Source of the DNA: Trichomonas vaginalis G3
Taxonomy: Eukaryota; Parabasalia; Trichomonadida; Trichomonadidae
Reading direction: 5' to 3'
Assembly (NCBI RefSeq): GCF_026262505.1
Contig: NC_067207.1
Location: 21,482,082 to 21,546,081 of the forward strand
DNA: 64,000 nucleotides
This document shows, piece after piece, positions 8,649 to 17,134 of this stretch; positions within the stretch are counted from its first letter, which is position 1; every line of letters begins with the position of its first letter. The notes beneath the pieces are model-generated. The model ran no database searches. It saw only the letters and a program-made list of their open reading frames with translations, and had not been told where the DNA came from. The translations under genes were made by a program, and so were the position numbers.

Positions 8649-10030
8649 GCAATTCTATACCATGCGTAAACTGTCATGTAAGGTGGCATGTATTCTTTAC
8701 TTTGTCCCGTTGTTTGTGTATATCCTGAAACGTGATGTGTATGGTTTCCTCCTCCCTCAGTGTTACTCCAGTAACAATTTATAGCAAACTTAACGTTGTC
8801 TTTAACATCATATCCTTTACCTTTTGTCATTGCTGACCAATCCCAATATCTATGCTTATGCCAACCTGCTTGAGATGTACTTAAATCTATGTAGTGACTG
8901 TGTGCAGGTAAATTTTCACCTGAAATCGTTTTACTTCCACCTGTTTCCTTTGAAGAGTTTGCACAATACAAAAACCTGTCGACTATTTGAGTCCAAGTTC
9001 CAAAACCCAGAACTGTTTCTGGTCTGGTAGAGTTCATTGACGTATAAATAGAGCCTATAGGATATAATGTTTGAAGCATTTCTGTCTTTAATGTTTGAAG
9101 CTCTGTTTTGTCTGCTTTCTTATCTAACATTGCGGGTAGTTCATGTGCTTCAAAGTTTCTGGCATGACTTTCAATGTTCCTGCAACTGTTATCTAAACTG
9201 TTTAGTGTATCTTTTACGCTTGTACTTGGATTCTCTAAAGGTGCACTTGAACCAAGGTCAAAGTTCAGTATTATGTCGTCTGCTCTAACAGTAGTGAAGG
9301 ATTTATGTGTATGGTTCTTGTCAGCCTTTTTATCTAACTCATCGTTAACATAAGTTTTATCTGCTTTAAGGTCTAAACATCCTGAAACCCATCCTGTATC
9401 AGCTTTAGTTTTTAAAATCTTCGATGTCCATTCATGATACCATTCAGCCCTTTCTTTAATTTCATTATCTTTTTTATCCACATATTCCTTATCTGCTTTC
9501 TTCTCTAACTTACTAGCCACATATTCCTTATCCGCTTTCTTTTCAAGGCTAACGTTTAAGTTTGTAATATCAGATATAGAATGTGTATGAGTCTTTTTAG
9601 AATATTCGTTTTCAGCTCTTGTCACTTCACTTGACATTTTATTGTCAACATATGTTTTGTCTGCTAGTTCAGGATGAGTATGTTCTTTTGTTGCATAAGC
9701 ATTGTTAGCTCTTTCTTCTTCTTTTGCTATTGCATCGTCTACATATTCTTTGTCAGCTTTGTTGTCAACATCTGCTTTCAAAAGAAGTTCATTTATAGGT
9801 TTCTCGTTTAAAGTTCCTTTTGTTGGATTTATACAGACAGTATGGTTCTTATTGTCTTGAAACAGAAACTCATCTGTCATTGGGTTTAATGTCAGTTTTA
9901 AGTTTCCTTCTTTCAATGACTCAGATATCTTAGAATAGTTTGAAAAGTTTGTTGTGTTCTTATTTAGAGCTTGCATAATGAGTTGTCGGTTGTGTTGTAT
10001 TTCTCTTATGGAAGCAATATCTTTCGACAT
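8645..10030 (-). CDS. Phage tail-fibre-like protein of the Maverick (461 aa)
   Basis: ATG at 10028-10030. The middle of the protein (about 85-245) carries repeated KADKEYVD / KADKTYV motifs, the short heptad-like repeats of trimeric bacteriophage tail fibres. The C-terminal 140 residues (about 322-461) look like a phage tail collar/short-tail-fibre tip: YPIGSIYTSMN, GFGTW, NLPAHSH, GGGNHTHH and the closing YMPPYMTVYAWYRIA. The HSH and HTHH pairs could bind metal. It probably makes a trimeric fibre for host attachment of a virus-like particle. The gene is intact, divergent from 10049-10897 with only 18 bp between, and convergent with the integrase. The frame start is unambiguous. Confidence 0.8.
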   Translation of the reverse strand: MSKDIASIREIQHNRQLIMQALNKNTTNFSNYSKISESLKEGNLKLTLNPMTDEFLFQDNKNHTVCINPTKGTLNEKPINELLLKADVDNKADKEYVDDAIAKEEERANNAYATKEHTHPELADKTYVDNKMSSEVTRAENEYSKKTHTHSISDITNLNVSLEKKADKEYVASKLEKKADKEYVDKKDNEIKERAEWYHEWTSKILKTKADTGWVSGCLDLKADKTYVNDELDKKADKNHTHKSFTTVRADDIILNFDLGSSAPLENPSTSVKDTLNSLDNSCRNIESHARNFEAHELPAMLDKKADKTELQTLKTEMLQTLYPIGSIYTSMNSTRPETVLGFGTWTQIVDRFLYCANSSKETGGSKTISGENLPAHSHYIDLSTSQAGWHKHRYWDWSAMTKGKGYDVKDNVKFAINCYWSNTEGGGNHTHHVSGYTQTTGQSKEYMPPYMTVYAWYRIA

Positions 10031-10048
10031 TTTTATTCTAGATAAAAT
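10031..10048. promoter_or_regulatory. Divergent Maverick promoter, 18 bp
   Basis: The whole space between two divergent starts (10030 on -, 10049 on +) is TTTTATTCTAGATAAAAT. It is nearly palindromic around TCTAGA, so each gene sees a TTTTTAT or TTTTAT motif about 15 nt before its ATG. The same motif precedes most other Maverick genes here. A promoter role is inferred from recurrence and from the lack of any other room. Confidence 0.5.
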
Positions 10049-10897
10049 ATGCTTCCAATAGAAAAAGAAAATTCAAGAGTTGCTACAACTAAACCATTAG
10101 ATGAACTTTTTACTAATGTCGGTCAAAAGTTTGACTTAGATACTATAAAGCATGAAGGCTATCGTTTTGACTACCCATTAAGATGGTTAAGAGACCCATC
10201 CGTCACAAAAGCTATTGGCTTTCGTAGAATAAAATTTGTGTCTGTAGAAGATAAAAGTTTTCCATTTATTGTAAGGTTTCATATAGATTATATATCTGAA
10301 GGGAAACGAAAAATGTGGGAAGAAATTGAGCTAATACAAGTTGACCTTTCATCTTCTCTACAGACTGCGTTAAAAAATATAGAAGATAAAATAAATTCAT
10401 GTTATGCAAAATATGCTGATGAATATGCAAATACCGAGAGCACACTTTATGTGAGAATTGTATATGACAAACAAAATTCACAAGTGTCATTTCAAATCTA
10501 CGAAAACAATCCAAATAAAGACGAACAAATATATACAGAATTCACTGCAATGTCATGGTATTATTTGCAAAGAATGTTAAATCAGAAAGTCGAACTTCCT
10601 TTAGCAAATATTTACAGTCGATATGCAAGAGATGAACCATATTTATTTAAAGATGTTTTCGACCAAGATGCTGTGATAGTTCATGCTTCATTTTCTGGCG
10701 CCCAAAACTCTTTCTTATGCTTGGCAAATGACTTTTACGAAAAACCTACAAAGTTATACGAACCACCAAGTGGAAGTATTTCAGACTTTCAAGTATGGTT
10801 TCCTACAGATGGAAGAAAAAGAATAATTCCATTATACCATGCGTTTTACTTAGAACTTAGTTTCATATACAACTACTATCGAACGATAAAAATATAA
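10049..10897 (+). CDS. Hypothetical Maverick protein (282 aa)
   Basis: Intact ORF from an ATG preceded by the TTTTTATTCTAGATAAAAT motif. No signal peptide or membrane segment. It looks like a soluble globular protein rich in Tyr, Phe and Asp, with phrases such as FDYPLRWLRDPSV and SWYYLQRMLNQ. It sits beside the fibre-like gene and is transcribed away from it, so a structural (minor capsid or assembly) role is possible. No family could be assigned. Length and integrity in an otherwise decayed element make it a real gene. Confidence 0.6.
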   Translation: MLPIEKENSRVATTKPLDELFTNVGQKFDLDTIKHEGYRFDYPLRWLRDPSVTKAIGFRRIKFVSVEDKSFPFIVRFHIDYISEGKRKMWEEIELIQVDLSSSLQTALKNIEDKINSCYAKYADEYANTESTLYVRIVYDKQNSQVSFQIYENNPNKDEQIYTEFTAMSWYYLQRMLNQKVELPLANIYSRYARDEPYLFKDVFDQDAVIVHASFSGAQNSFLCLANDFYEKPTKLYEPPSGSISDFQVWFPTDGRKRIIPLYHAFYLELSFIYNYYRTIKI

Positions 10898-10901
10898 CTT
10901 T

Positions 10902-11147
10902 TTAATATACCGGTTGTGGTGTTGGATTTGGTTGCCAACTAGAATGTGGTGCAGGTTCAGGCTGTTGTATAACAGGAGCTTGTTCTTCTGGTTCAGGGTC
11001 TTTAGGTATAATACCAACAAACTGACCTACTCTTTTACCAATATTTTTGACTCCGTTCCAAATTCCTTTTCCTACGGTTTTGACGCCATTCCATATACCT
11101 CTTCCAACTCTTCTGAAGAAGTTTCCAATACTACTGAAGAAATCCAT
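10902..11147 (-). CDS. Small Gly-rich amphipathic Maverick protein (81 aa)
   Basis: ATG at 11145-11147, after TTTTTACACGTAGTAA. Residues 1-45 contain a tandem repeat (GRGIWNGVKTVGKGIWNGVK) that would form basic amphipathic helices, followed by a Pro/Gln-rich tail. The Gly/Trp/Lys pattern suggests a membrane- or DNA-interacting peptide, as in small minor capsid proteins of related virus-like elements; this is inference. It ends 5 bp from the convergent 10049-10897 gene. Confidence 0.55.
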   Translation of the reverse strand: MDFFSSIGNFFRRVGRGIWNGVKTVGKGIWNGVKNIGKRVGQFVGIIPKDPEPEEQAPVIQQPEPAPHSSWQPNPTPQPVY

Positions 11148-11164
11148 TTACTACGTGTAAAAAT

Positions 11165-11527
11165 CTAATGTCCGCCTAGTCTTTTGCGTTTCCTGTTGAG
11201 TTCCATAGCATTCTTTAACTGGAGCTCATACATTCTGTTTCTCCTCTGGTAGAAAACATATTCTGGGTCAACTCCTGTGTTCGCGTCATCTGCATAAAGT
11301 TGTTTATATCCCACTTCAGGGTTTGTATAAAACTCTTTCCATCTCATATTTGCATACCATGGTGGCAAACCTAACGCAGCGTCATTTGACATGGCAGTTT
11401 GCATTTGTACATCTGTTGGCACTTGACCATAGTTTGCCATTGCAGTTTGTATTCTAACTTCATTTGGAATATTCTCTGGGTTTGGTTGTCCAGGTTGCTG
11501 TGCATTCGCTAAGTTCTGTGCGTCCAT
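11165..11527 (-). CDS. Hypothetical Maverick protein (120 aa)
   Basis: ATG at 11525-11527, preceded by TTTTTATCTAATATTAA. The first third is Gln/Asn/Pro-rich and contains an imperfect repeat (IQTAMANYGQVP and MQTAMSNDAALG). The rest is more ordered and ends in a basic cluster (NRKRKRLGGH). No family recognised. It lies on the same strand as its neighbours with short spacers, as expected in a Maverick. Confidence 0.55.
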   Translation of the reverse strand: MDAQNLANAQQPGQPNPENIPNEVRIQTAMANYGQVPTDVQMQTAMSNDAALGLPPWYANMRWKEFYTNPEVGYKQLYADDANTGVDPEYVFYQRRNRMYELQLKNAMELNRKRKRLGGH

Positions 11528-11550
11528 TTAATATTAGATAAAAATATCTC

Positions 11551-11682
11551 TTACGAGTACATATACTGAACATTTGCAGGCATTGGTTCATCTTCATATT
11601 CTCTGTACTTTTCTGCCACGTCAAATAAATAAATGACACAATGGAAAAAACCTAAAACTAACAATCCGATTTCAAACCACAT
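11551..11682 (-). CDS. Small single-pass membrane protein (43 aa)
   Basis: Short ORF from ATG 11680-11682 to TAA 11551-11553. Residues 3-20 (FEIGLLVLGFFHCVIYLF) form one clear hydrophobic segment, followed by an acidic tail (EKYREYEDEP). TTTTATTAGTAAG precedes the start, matching the motif of the other Maverick genes, and the start overlaps the end of the methylase gene by 25 bp. The hydrophobic pattern and motif support it; function unknown. Confidence 0.5.
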   Translation of the reverse strand: MWFEIGLLVLGFFHCVIYLFDVAEKYREYEDEPMPANVQYMYS

Positions 11683-12488
11683 TTACTTACTAATAAAATT
11701 TCTTTATTGTGACACTTTCTCCAGTTTATAGGACCTCTCTCATATTCTATCTTGTCATATATAAACTCATAGTCATGTATGTCCTCTAACCATCTCATAA
11801 CGGTTTCCAAACCACTTTTATCGGATGTAAAGTAAAAGCATGGATGGTTATGTATATGAACGTCTAAAGTTTCTAAAGAGTCTCTCAAAGTCCAGTCTAC
11901 TTGGTATTGAAAATCCCATGTGTTATAGAACGGCGGGTCCACTATAAAGAAAACATTTTCCTTGTCTTTATATTTTTCATACAACTCTGTCCAATGACAT
12001 CTCACAAACTCTATACCCTCAATATATTTTTCTATGTCCTCTTTGAAAACATTTGTATAGTTAAGATATAAAACTTTTGACATAAGTGTTTCAATGTCAT
12101 GAACTCTTATAGCACCACTATATAATAGTCTAGCAGATATACTATTCCAGTCTATATATTCTGCTTTTTTCAAAACCTCTCTCACAATATTTTTCTTATC
12201 TAATGGTATACGTTCCATCTTACCTATAGGTATCTTTTCTTTTAACTCTTTCAATATATTGTTTGTGTCTGGAATATGTTTGAGACGGTCCATATAGTTG
12301 TCGAAGTCATTGCATATAATCTTTGAGTCTGGGAATATTGTATGACATAAATGGGATATATAGAAACTTCCACCGAACAAATCTACAAATGTTAGACCAT
12401 TCGGTAGTTTCTTAAGTTCTCTCAATATAATATCTTTACATCTACTCTTATTTCCAAAGAACGGTAACGGTGGTTTTGTAAAATTCAT
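11658..12488 (-). CDS. Dam-like DNA N6-adenine methyltransferase (276 aa)
   Basis: Class D12/Dam-type enzyme transferring a methyl group from S-adenosylmethionine to N6 of adenine in DNA. Motif X-like PFFGNKSR is at residues 9-16, the AdoMet-binding motif I (FVDLFGGS) at 34-41, and the catalytic DPPF (a DPPY variant) at 184-187 in FIVDPPFYNT. Length fits the family. The order X-I-IV is that of Dam enzymes. ATG 12486-12488 follows a TTTTTATTATTA stretch. Trichomonads are known to carry N6-adenine methylation with Maverick-associated methylases, so this could mark element or host DNA. The gene is intact; the target sequence cannot be read from it. Confidence 0.85.
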   Translation of the reverse strand: MNFTKPPLPFFGNKSRCKDIILRELKKLPNGLTFVDLFGGSFYISHLCHTIFPDSKIICNDFDNYMDRLKHIPDTNNILKELKEKIPIGKMERIPLDKKNIVREVLKKAEYIDWNSISARLLYSGAIRVHDIETLMSKVLYLNYTNVFKEDIEKYIEGIEFVRCHWTELYEKYKDKENVFFIVDPPFYNTWDFQYQVDWTLRDSLETLDVHIHNHPCFYFTSDKSGLETVMRWLEDIHDYEFIYDKIEYERGPINWRKCHNKEILLVSKCGLKSDC

Positions 12489-12519
12489 TTATATATAATA
12501 ATAAAAATGTTTTTACCCG

Positions 12520-12602
12520 AAAAGTGACAGAAAAGTGACAAAGCATGAAAACATATATAATTTGTGAAAAGCGACACAAAAGTGATATATTAAAAAGTGA
12601 CA
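12520..12602 (+). repeat. Five AAAAGTGACA iterons upstream of the methylase
   Basis: Direct copies of AAAAGTGACA at 12520, 12531 and 12593, with one-base variants AAAAGCGACA at 12567 and AAAAGTGATA at 12578. They lie 30-115 bp upstream of the methylase start. The motif is also present inside both MULE TIRs (reverse complement of TGTCACTTTT). They could be protein-binding sites for transcription or for element-end recognition. Confidence 0.6.
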
Positions 12603-12697
12603 CCATTAATATGATGTAAATAACAACGGTTTTGGTTTTGTCACCGGCTGGTCGGCTGGGGTTCGGTCCTCCTCTTGGGTCTTGGGCAAAATTTCTT

Positions 12698-12798
12698 AGG
12701 GCTAGAAGGGGCGCAGCCCCTGGAAGCCCTCCGAATATAAACTTCATTTATACTAAACATCTTCAGGGCTAGAAGGGGCGCAGCCCCTGGAAGCCCCT
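12698..12798 (+). repeat. Two GC-rich 33-bp direct repeats with hairpin core
   Basis: The phrase AGGGCTAGAAGGGG followed by CGCAGCCCCTGGAAGCCC occurs at 12698-12730 and 12765-12798, 67 bp apart. Each contains the palindrome GGGGCGCAGCCCC. It is far more GC-rich than the surroundings. Role unknown. The stretch between the methylase start and the hairpin array (12489-12929) holds no supported gene. Confidence 0.6.
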
Positions 12799-12929
12799 CA
12801 TACCTGACCTTATATAATAGTGAAATAGAACAAGAAATAATTATTGATGATTAAATTGTAGACGAGGATAAAAGTTTAGATAAATTAATAAAATTAGTGT
12901 GGAATCAGACAAATTTCGGGTTGTTTGGG

Positions 12930-13800
12930 AAGGAATTGTTGGCTATGATGTACTGATTCATGATCAGTACATCATAGCCAACAATTCCTTATACAAAGTT
13001 CAAAAACTTGGGTGCAATCAGTTCTGATTGCACCCAAGTTTTTGAACTTTCTCGAGGGAATGAAAGGGTAAGAGGTATACATTATGAATATATACCTCTT
13101 ACCCTTCCATTCCCTCTCTGACAGCGGGAAACTTTGTCTGAATGTTAAACTATTCAGACAAAGTTTCCCGCTGTTTGGGAAGGAATTGTTGGCTATGATG
13201 TACTGATTCATGATCAGTACATCATAGCCAACAATTCCTTATACAAAGTTCAAAAACTTGGGTGCAATCAGTTCTGATTGCACCCAAGTTTTTGAACTTT
13301 CTCGAGGGAATGAAAGGGTAAGAGGTATACATTATGAATATATACCTCTTACCCTTCCATTCCCTCTCTGACAGCGGGAAACTTTGTCTGAATGTTAAAC
13401 TATTCAGACAAAGTTTCCCGCTGTTTGCGAAGGAATTGTTGGCTATGATGTACTGATTCATGATCAGTACATCATAGCCAACAATTCCTTATACAAAGTT
13501 CAAAAACTTGGGTGCAATCAGTTCTGATTGCACCCAAGTTTTTGAACTTTCTCGAGGGAATGAAAGGGTAAGAGGTATACATTATGAATATATACCTCTT
13601 ACCCTTCCATTCCCTCTCTGACAGCGGGAAACTTTGTCTGAATGTTAAACTATTCAGACAAAGTTTCCCGCTGTTTGCGAAGGAATTGTTGGCTATGATG
13701 TACTGATTCATGATCAGTACATCATAGCCAACAATTCCTTATACAAAGTTCAAAAACTTGGGTGCAATCAGAACTGATTGCACCCAAGTTTTTGAACTTT
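12930..13800. repeat. 250-bp tandem repeat made of four long hairpins per unit
   Basis: About 3.5 units with a period of exactly 250 bp. In unit 1, hairpin A is 12930-12990 (28-bp perfect arms, 5-nt loop), B is 12995-13050 (27-bp arms, 2-nt centre), C is 13054-13116 (26-bp arms with one mismatch) and D is 13121-13174 (23-bp arms). The order is ABCD-ABCD-ABCD-AB, ending at 13800. Units are nearly identical; rare differences are GGGAAGG versus GCGAAGG at the A boundary and the B centre (TT versus AA) in the last copy. No protein is supported. Confidence 0.9.
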
Positions 13801-14281
13801 CCATTAACAATTGTTCAATCACATTTATACAACCCAAATCTATACCAATCATACTCTTATTCATACATCATATTTTAAAAACTTTTTTGCAATATGATGT
13901 TATTGCAACAAATTTTTTTCTTTTCTACTTCCAATTAGCACCTTAAAAACATTAGACACAATCACTGGCTCATATGCTCCTATTCTGAATCTAACACTAT
14001 GCAAATTTATACAATTTCTCCACAAATCTTACATTCATTTTAATTTCAACGACCATTATTACCACAAAGAATCTTACCTTCCCCTACAAAATCTAACTAT
14101 CTATCAATTTAAAAAATGTTACAAAATATTAAATGAATTTTTTTTCTATACGTAATTTAAAGTTCTTAAACTCTCAGCATCAGAATATCCTTACATAGCT
14201 TAGCTATATATCGTATTACTTTATGAATAAAAAAATTATTTAAATTATAATAAAATGTTTATTCGTATTTTTACTTTATTT
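13801..14281. other. AT-rich spacer, no gene seen
   Basis: No ORF, repeat or RNA gene could be supported. Base composition is strongly AT with short poly-T runs. It separates the hairpin array from the IS481-like transposase; the left end of that element may lie here, but no clear terminal repeat was found. Confidence 0.6.
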
Positions 14282-15213
14282 TTAGTTACGAGGCTGTATT
14301 TCGAACTCAGGATTTGGGTTTAAGTCCTTTGTCCATTTAGGACCCTGGTCCCAAATTGATTTTGGAGTAGGTTTTCCACCGAAAAGATCTTTAAGAGCTG
14401 TATGAACCCATACTGTGTTGTATTCTTTATTGCGTGAGGTAAAAATTCTCTTATTTCGATAAAATCTGGGCGAGCCGAAAAGATTGTTTGCCAAAAACGT
14501 TCTATTTTACCATTTAACTGTGGTGTGTAAGGTTCTGTCCGATGGTGTTGAATGCCATTTACTTGAAGAACGTTTTTGAAGTCCTTTCCTGTAAATTCGC
14601 ATCCATTATCTGTCAAAAGTTCGTATGGAATAATTTTGATAGAGTCGATAGCATTTTGTAAAGCTTTTGAAGTTGATTTCATTGTTTTATCGGGAAGAAT
14701 TTCGTAATAAATACAAAAACGAGATCTGTCATCGATAAAGGCAATTAAATGATAAGTATGCTTGGTACCATTTGTCTCTTCTTTGAAGCTTTTTAAATCA
14801 GTATGCCATTGCTGATTTACGTATTGGGAAACATACTGATTTGGATGTTCATCAATTTTTTCTGGATCTCGCCGAAATTTGAAAAGATTCTCTTTTTCGT
14901 ATAATTTAAGCATATCGTGAAATGAAACTGTGTCATCATGTATGTAACTCTCTAAAACTTTTTTATAACCTAGATTGTACTTAGCTTTTATTTCGTGAAT
15001 GGTTGGTAACAAATCTGTTCTAAGAGGAGTTTCTGGTCTTCCGAGCTTTTTTGGATTTAAACCAAGTTCTTGCCATTTTAATAATAATTTTTTTCTACCT
15101 ATGTGCAAATCTTTTGCAACTTGGTCTGCTGTCTTTTTGCCAATAGAATATTCAAGATATGCCGTAATATAAATCTGATTTTCATTTGGCAGATCCACTT
15201 CTTGTCTTTCCAT
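14282..15213 (-). pseudogene. IS481/IS3-like DDE transposase, one frameshift
   Basis: ATG at 15211-15213. The N-terminus (about 15-50) has a helix-turn-helix (TADQVAKDLHIGRKKLLLKW). The rve-type catalytic core follows: D in WHTDLKSF, D in LTDNGCEFTG and E in NGKIERFWQT, spaced as in IS3/IS481-group enzymes. Near 14430 the reading frame shifts; the second frame (to 14282) supplies the expected C-terminal pattern EYNTVWVHTALK and PTPKSIW. Eukaryotic relatives (IS3EU/IS481EU-type) are known in trichomonads. With the shift the product would lack its normal C-terminus but keep the triad. Clear terminal repeats were not found. Confidence 0.75.
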
Positions 15214-15321
15214 TTTTTTGAATCAATTTATACAAATAAACTTATAAAACACAAAATTATTATTTTATAATATAATTCTTAGATAATACATCCGATATGT
15301 AAAGTGTCAAAAATGAATTGA

Positions 15322-16752
15322 ACCGAATTTTCATGCATTACAGAGTTGCTTAAGTATGGAGTGCAACAAGAAATCCAAGCAGGTTGTAGTTATTCATATA
15401 AAACTAGGAAAGAAAGAAATCAAATCCAAATTAATTGTAAGTGGCCGAATTGTCCATGTCGCTTCCTTGTTGATACACTTCCCGATGACAAGTACCACAT
15501 ACGAAAATGTATTAACACCCACAATCATTCTGCCCCTTTTCCAAACAAATCACAACAAATTACATCATATTTTTATAGATCTTATTTAACAAGATATTTT
15601 GAATCAAATCAAGACCGTGTTTACACACAATTAAGGTGTTTCAAAGATCTTAATATCCCATTTGATAGTGGGATCATTCCGGAAATGTTTCAACAATCTA
15701 CAGATGCTTTAAAAAAGTTTTCTAAACGCCTTCATGCAATCAATACCCGTTTCTCAGCGGATGATGTTACATCTCTTGCAATTTTTGTCGACATGGTTAA
15801 GAGTCATTCTCCGGATGATCTCATCGAGTTTATTCACGAGCCAGATCGTATGATTTTCTATTACGCCCCATTCGAAGCAAATGCTTTTTCACATCAAATA
15901 CAAACTTATCACATTGATTCCACTTATAAGCTCTTGCGCTCTCGCATACCATTTTATGCCGTCACTGGCAAATTCGCGGAATCAATTGTTTTTCCGTTTT
16001 TGTATTTTTTCGTTTGGCCCGACACAAGTGAAAATATACAAGTTTGTCTCACAGCATATTTTGGCTCCATCAATCGCGAACCATCTTATTTTTCAATGGA
16101 CTGCGCACCTCAAATCACAAATGCTGTTGAAACAGCCATCCCTTTATGCCAGATCATTTGGTGTGGCGTTCATGTGTTGCGCGCTGTCATGAGAAAGGCT
16201 GAAAAGTTTCAAGATCGTTCCAACTTCGAAACTTTCTATAACTTAATGAAGTTATTGGTCTTTGGTTCTGAAGAGGAAGAAATTGATCCTGATGAAGTTT
16301 ACAACAATTTAGAAGAAATTTTAAATGAGGAACCTGCTGCCCGTGAATACTTTGACCGACAGTGGCGCCATCATCTTGACAGGTGGATGCTTCGCTATAG
16401 AAATGAAGGAGATGGAACAAACAACATCTCGGAATCACATTTCAAGGTTTTGAAGCACCAGTACTTCCCAGAAAGGCGAAATCTTCGACTCGATGAACTT
16501 GTCATCGAGTTATATTCCAGTGTTGTTCCTTCATTCCTGATTAAGTTGCAAATTAAAGGTCTGGATTCAGAGAGAAGTGTTAAAGTTATCAAAAAAGTCA
16601 CAAGAGATTTCGAAGAAATGACACAATTTAAAAAAGTCGAATGCATCAGTATGCTTGAAGCTGTTCAGAAAGGTCTGAAAAATGATACACTTGATCCCAA
16701 CATTGTTTACTCAACATTAAAAATATTATTGCAAAGAAAACATTTGATTTAA
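15322..16752 (+). pseudogene. MULE transposase copy 2: 5'-truncated, but no internal stop
   Basis: The frame is open from 15322 to TAA at 16750-16752. The MULE part starts at GAGTTGCTTAAG (15343); the first 13 codons and the ATG of other copies are missing and no in-frame ATG lies upstream, the next Met being deep inside the zinc-finger-to-core linker. It is the only copy with CGA (16486-16488) where the others have TGA, so it shows the longer C-terminus ending LKILLQRKHLI. Catalytic D, D, CxxH and E are intact. It is preceded by the IS481-like region. Without a start it is probably silent unless expressed from a chance upstream start. Confidence 0.8.
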
Positions 16753-16962
16753 TAAACATTTAATTTATTATAATTAATTTTTTATTACAGTATAGTAAAA
16801 AATGCTATAAATAAATTATTATATTTTATTAAAATGTGACTTTTAATAGTAAGTGAATAAAATAAATCAGGAATTGGGAAAGAAATAAGGTTAATTAAAA
16901 TAATGAAAATTACAAGTTTAAGGTTAATGAAAAGTGACAATGGGCGAGTTTGTCCCCCACTC
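15343..16962 (+). mobile_element. MULE copy 2, right part
   Basis: Transposase part and right TIR ending at 16962, followed by GATAGGAAAA at 16963-16972. The left end, initiator and 121-bp repeats lie, in this assembly, left of the gap at 4673-5163. Confidence 0.85.
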
Positions 16963-17134
16963 GATAGGAAAATGAATTTAACATTTCAAATTTTTCATGA
17001 TGAATACAATTCGTGCACTTAATAAATAAAGCATTAAACACCCAAATAAAGGCATAGATCGATATATAATACTAAATAATTAGAGAAAAAAAATTATATT
17101 CAACTTTTTCAATATTGAAAAAGATTGAACTCTT

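Larger units (their letters stand above)
5264..12488. mobile_element. Decayed Maverick/Polinton segment
   Basis: A block of closely packed genes on both strands typical of trichomonad Mavericks: a polymerase N-terminal fragment, retroviral-type integrase, tail-fibre-like protein, small glycine-rich proteins and a Dam-like methylase. Most of the polymerase, the packaging ATPase, protease and major capsid genes are not present; polymerase would continue into the gap. Several genes carry single-base frameshifts. Many starts are preceded by a TTTTTA motif instead of the usual trichomonad initiator. The right limit is taken as the methylase start; terminal repeats were not identified. Confidence 0.75.

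Noticed and set aside
12972..13711. Three identical 79-codon open frames on the minus strand at 250-bp spacing
   Set aside because: They run through the hairpin arms of the 250-bp repeat, so their identity only reflects repeat identity. The peptide has no protein-like pattern and no start context.
12930..13800. CRISPR-like array
   Set aside because: There are no variable spacers; the whole 250-bp unit is repeated, and the host is a eukaryote.
14220..15300. Terminal inverted repeats of the IS481-like element
   Set aside because: Only AT-rich partial matches were found on both sides; none could be told from background.
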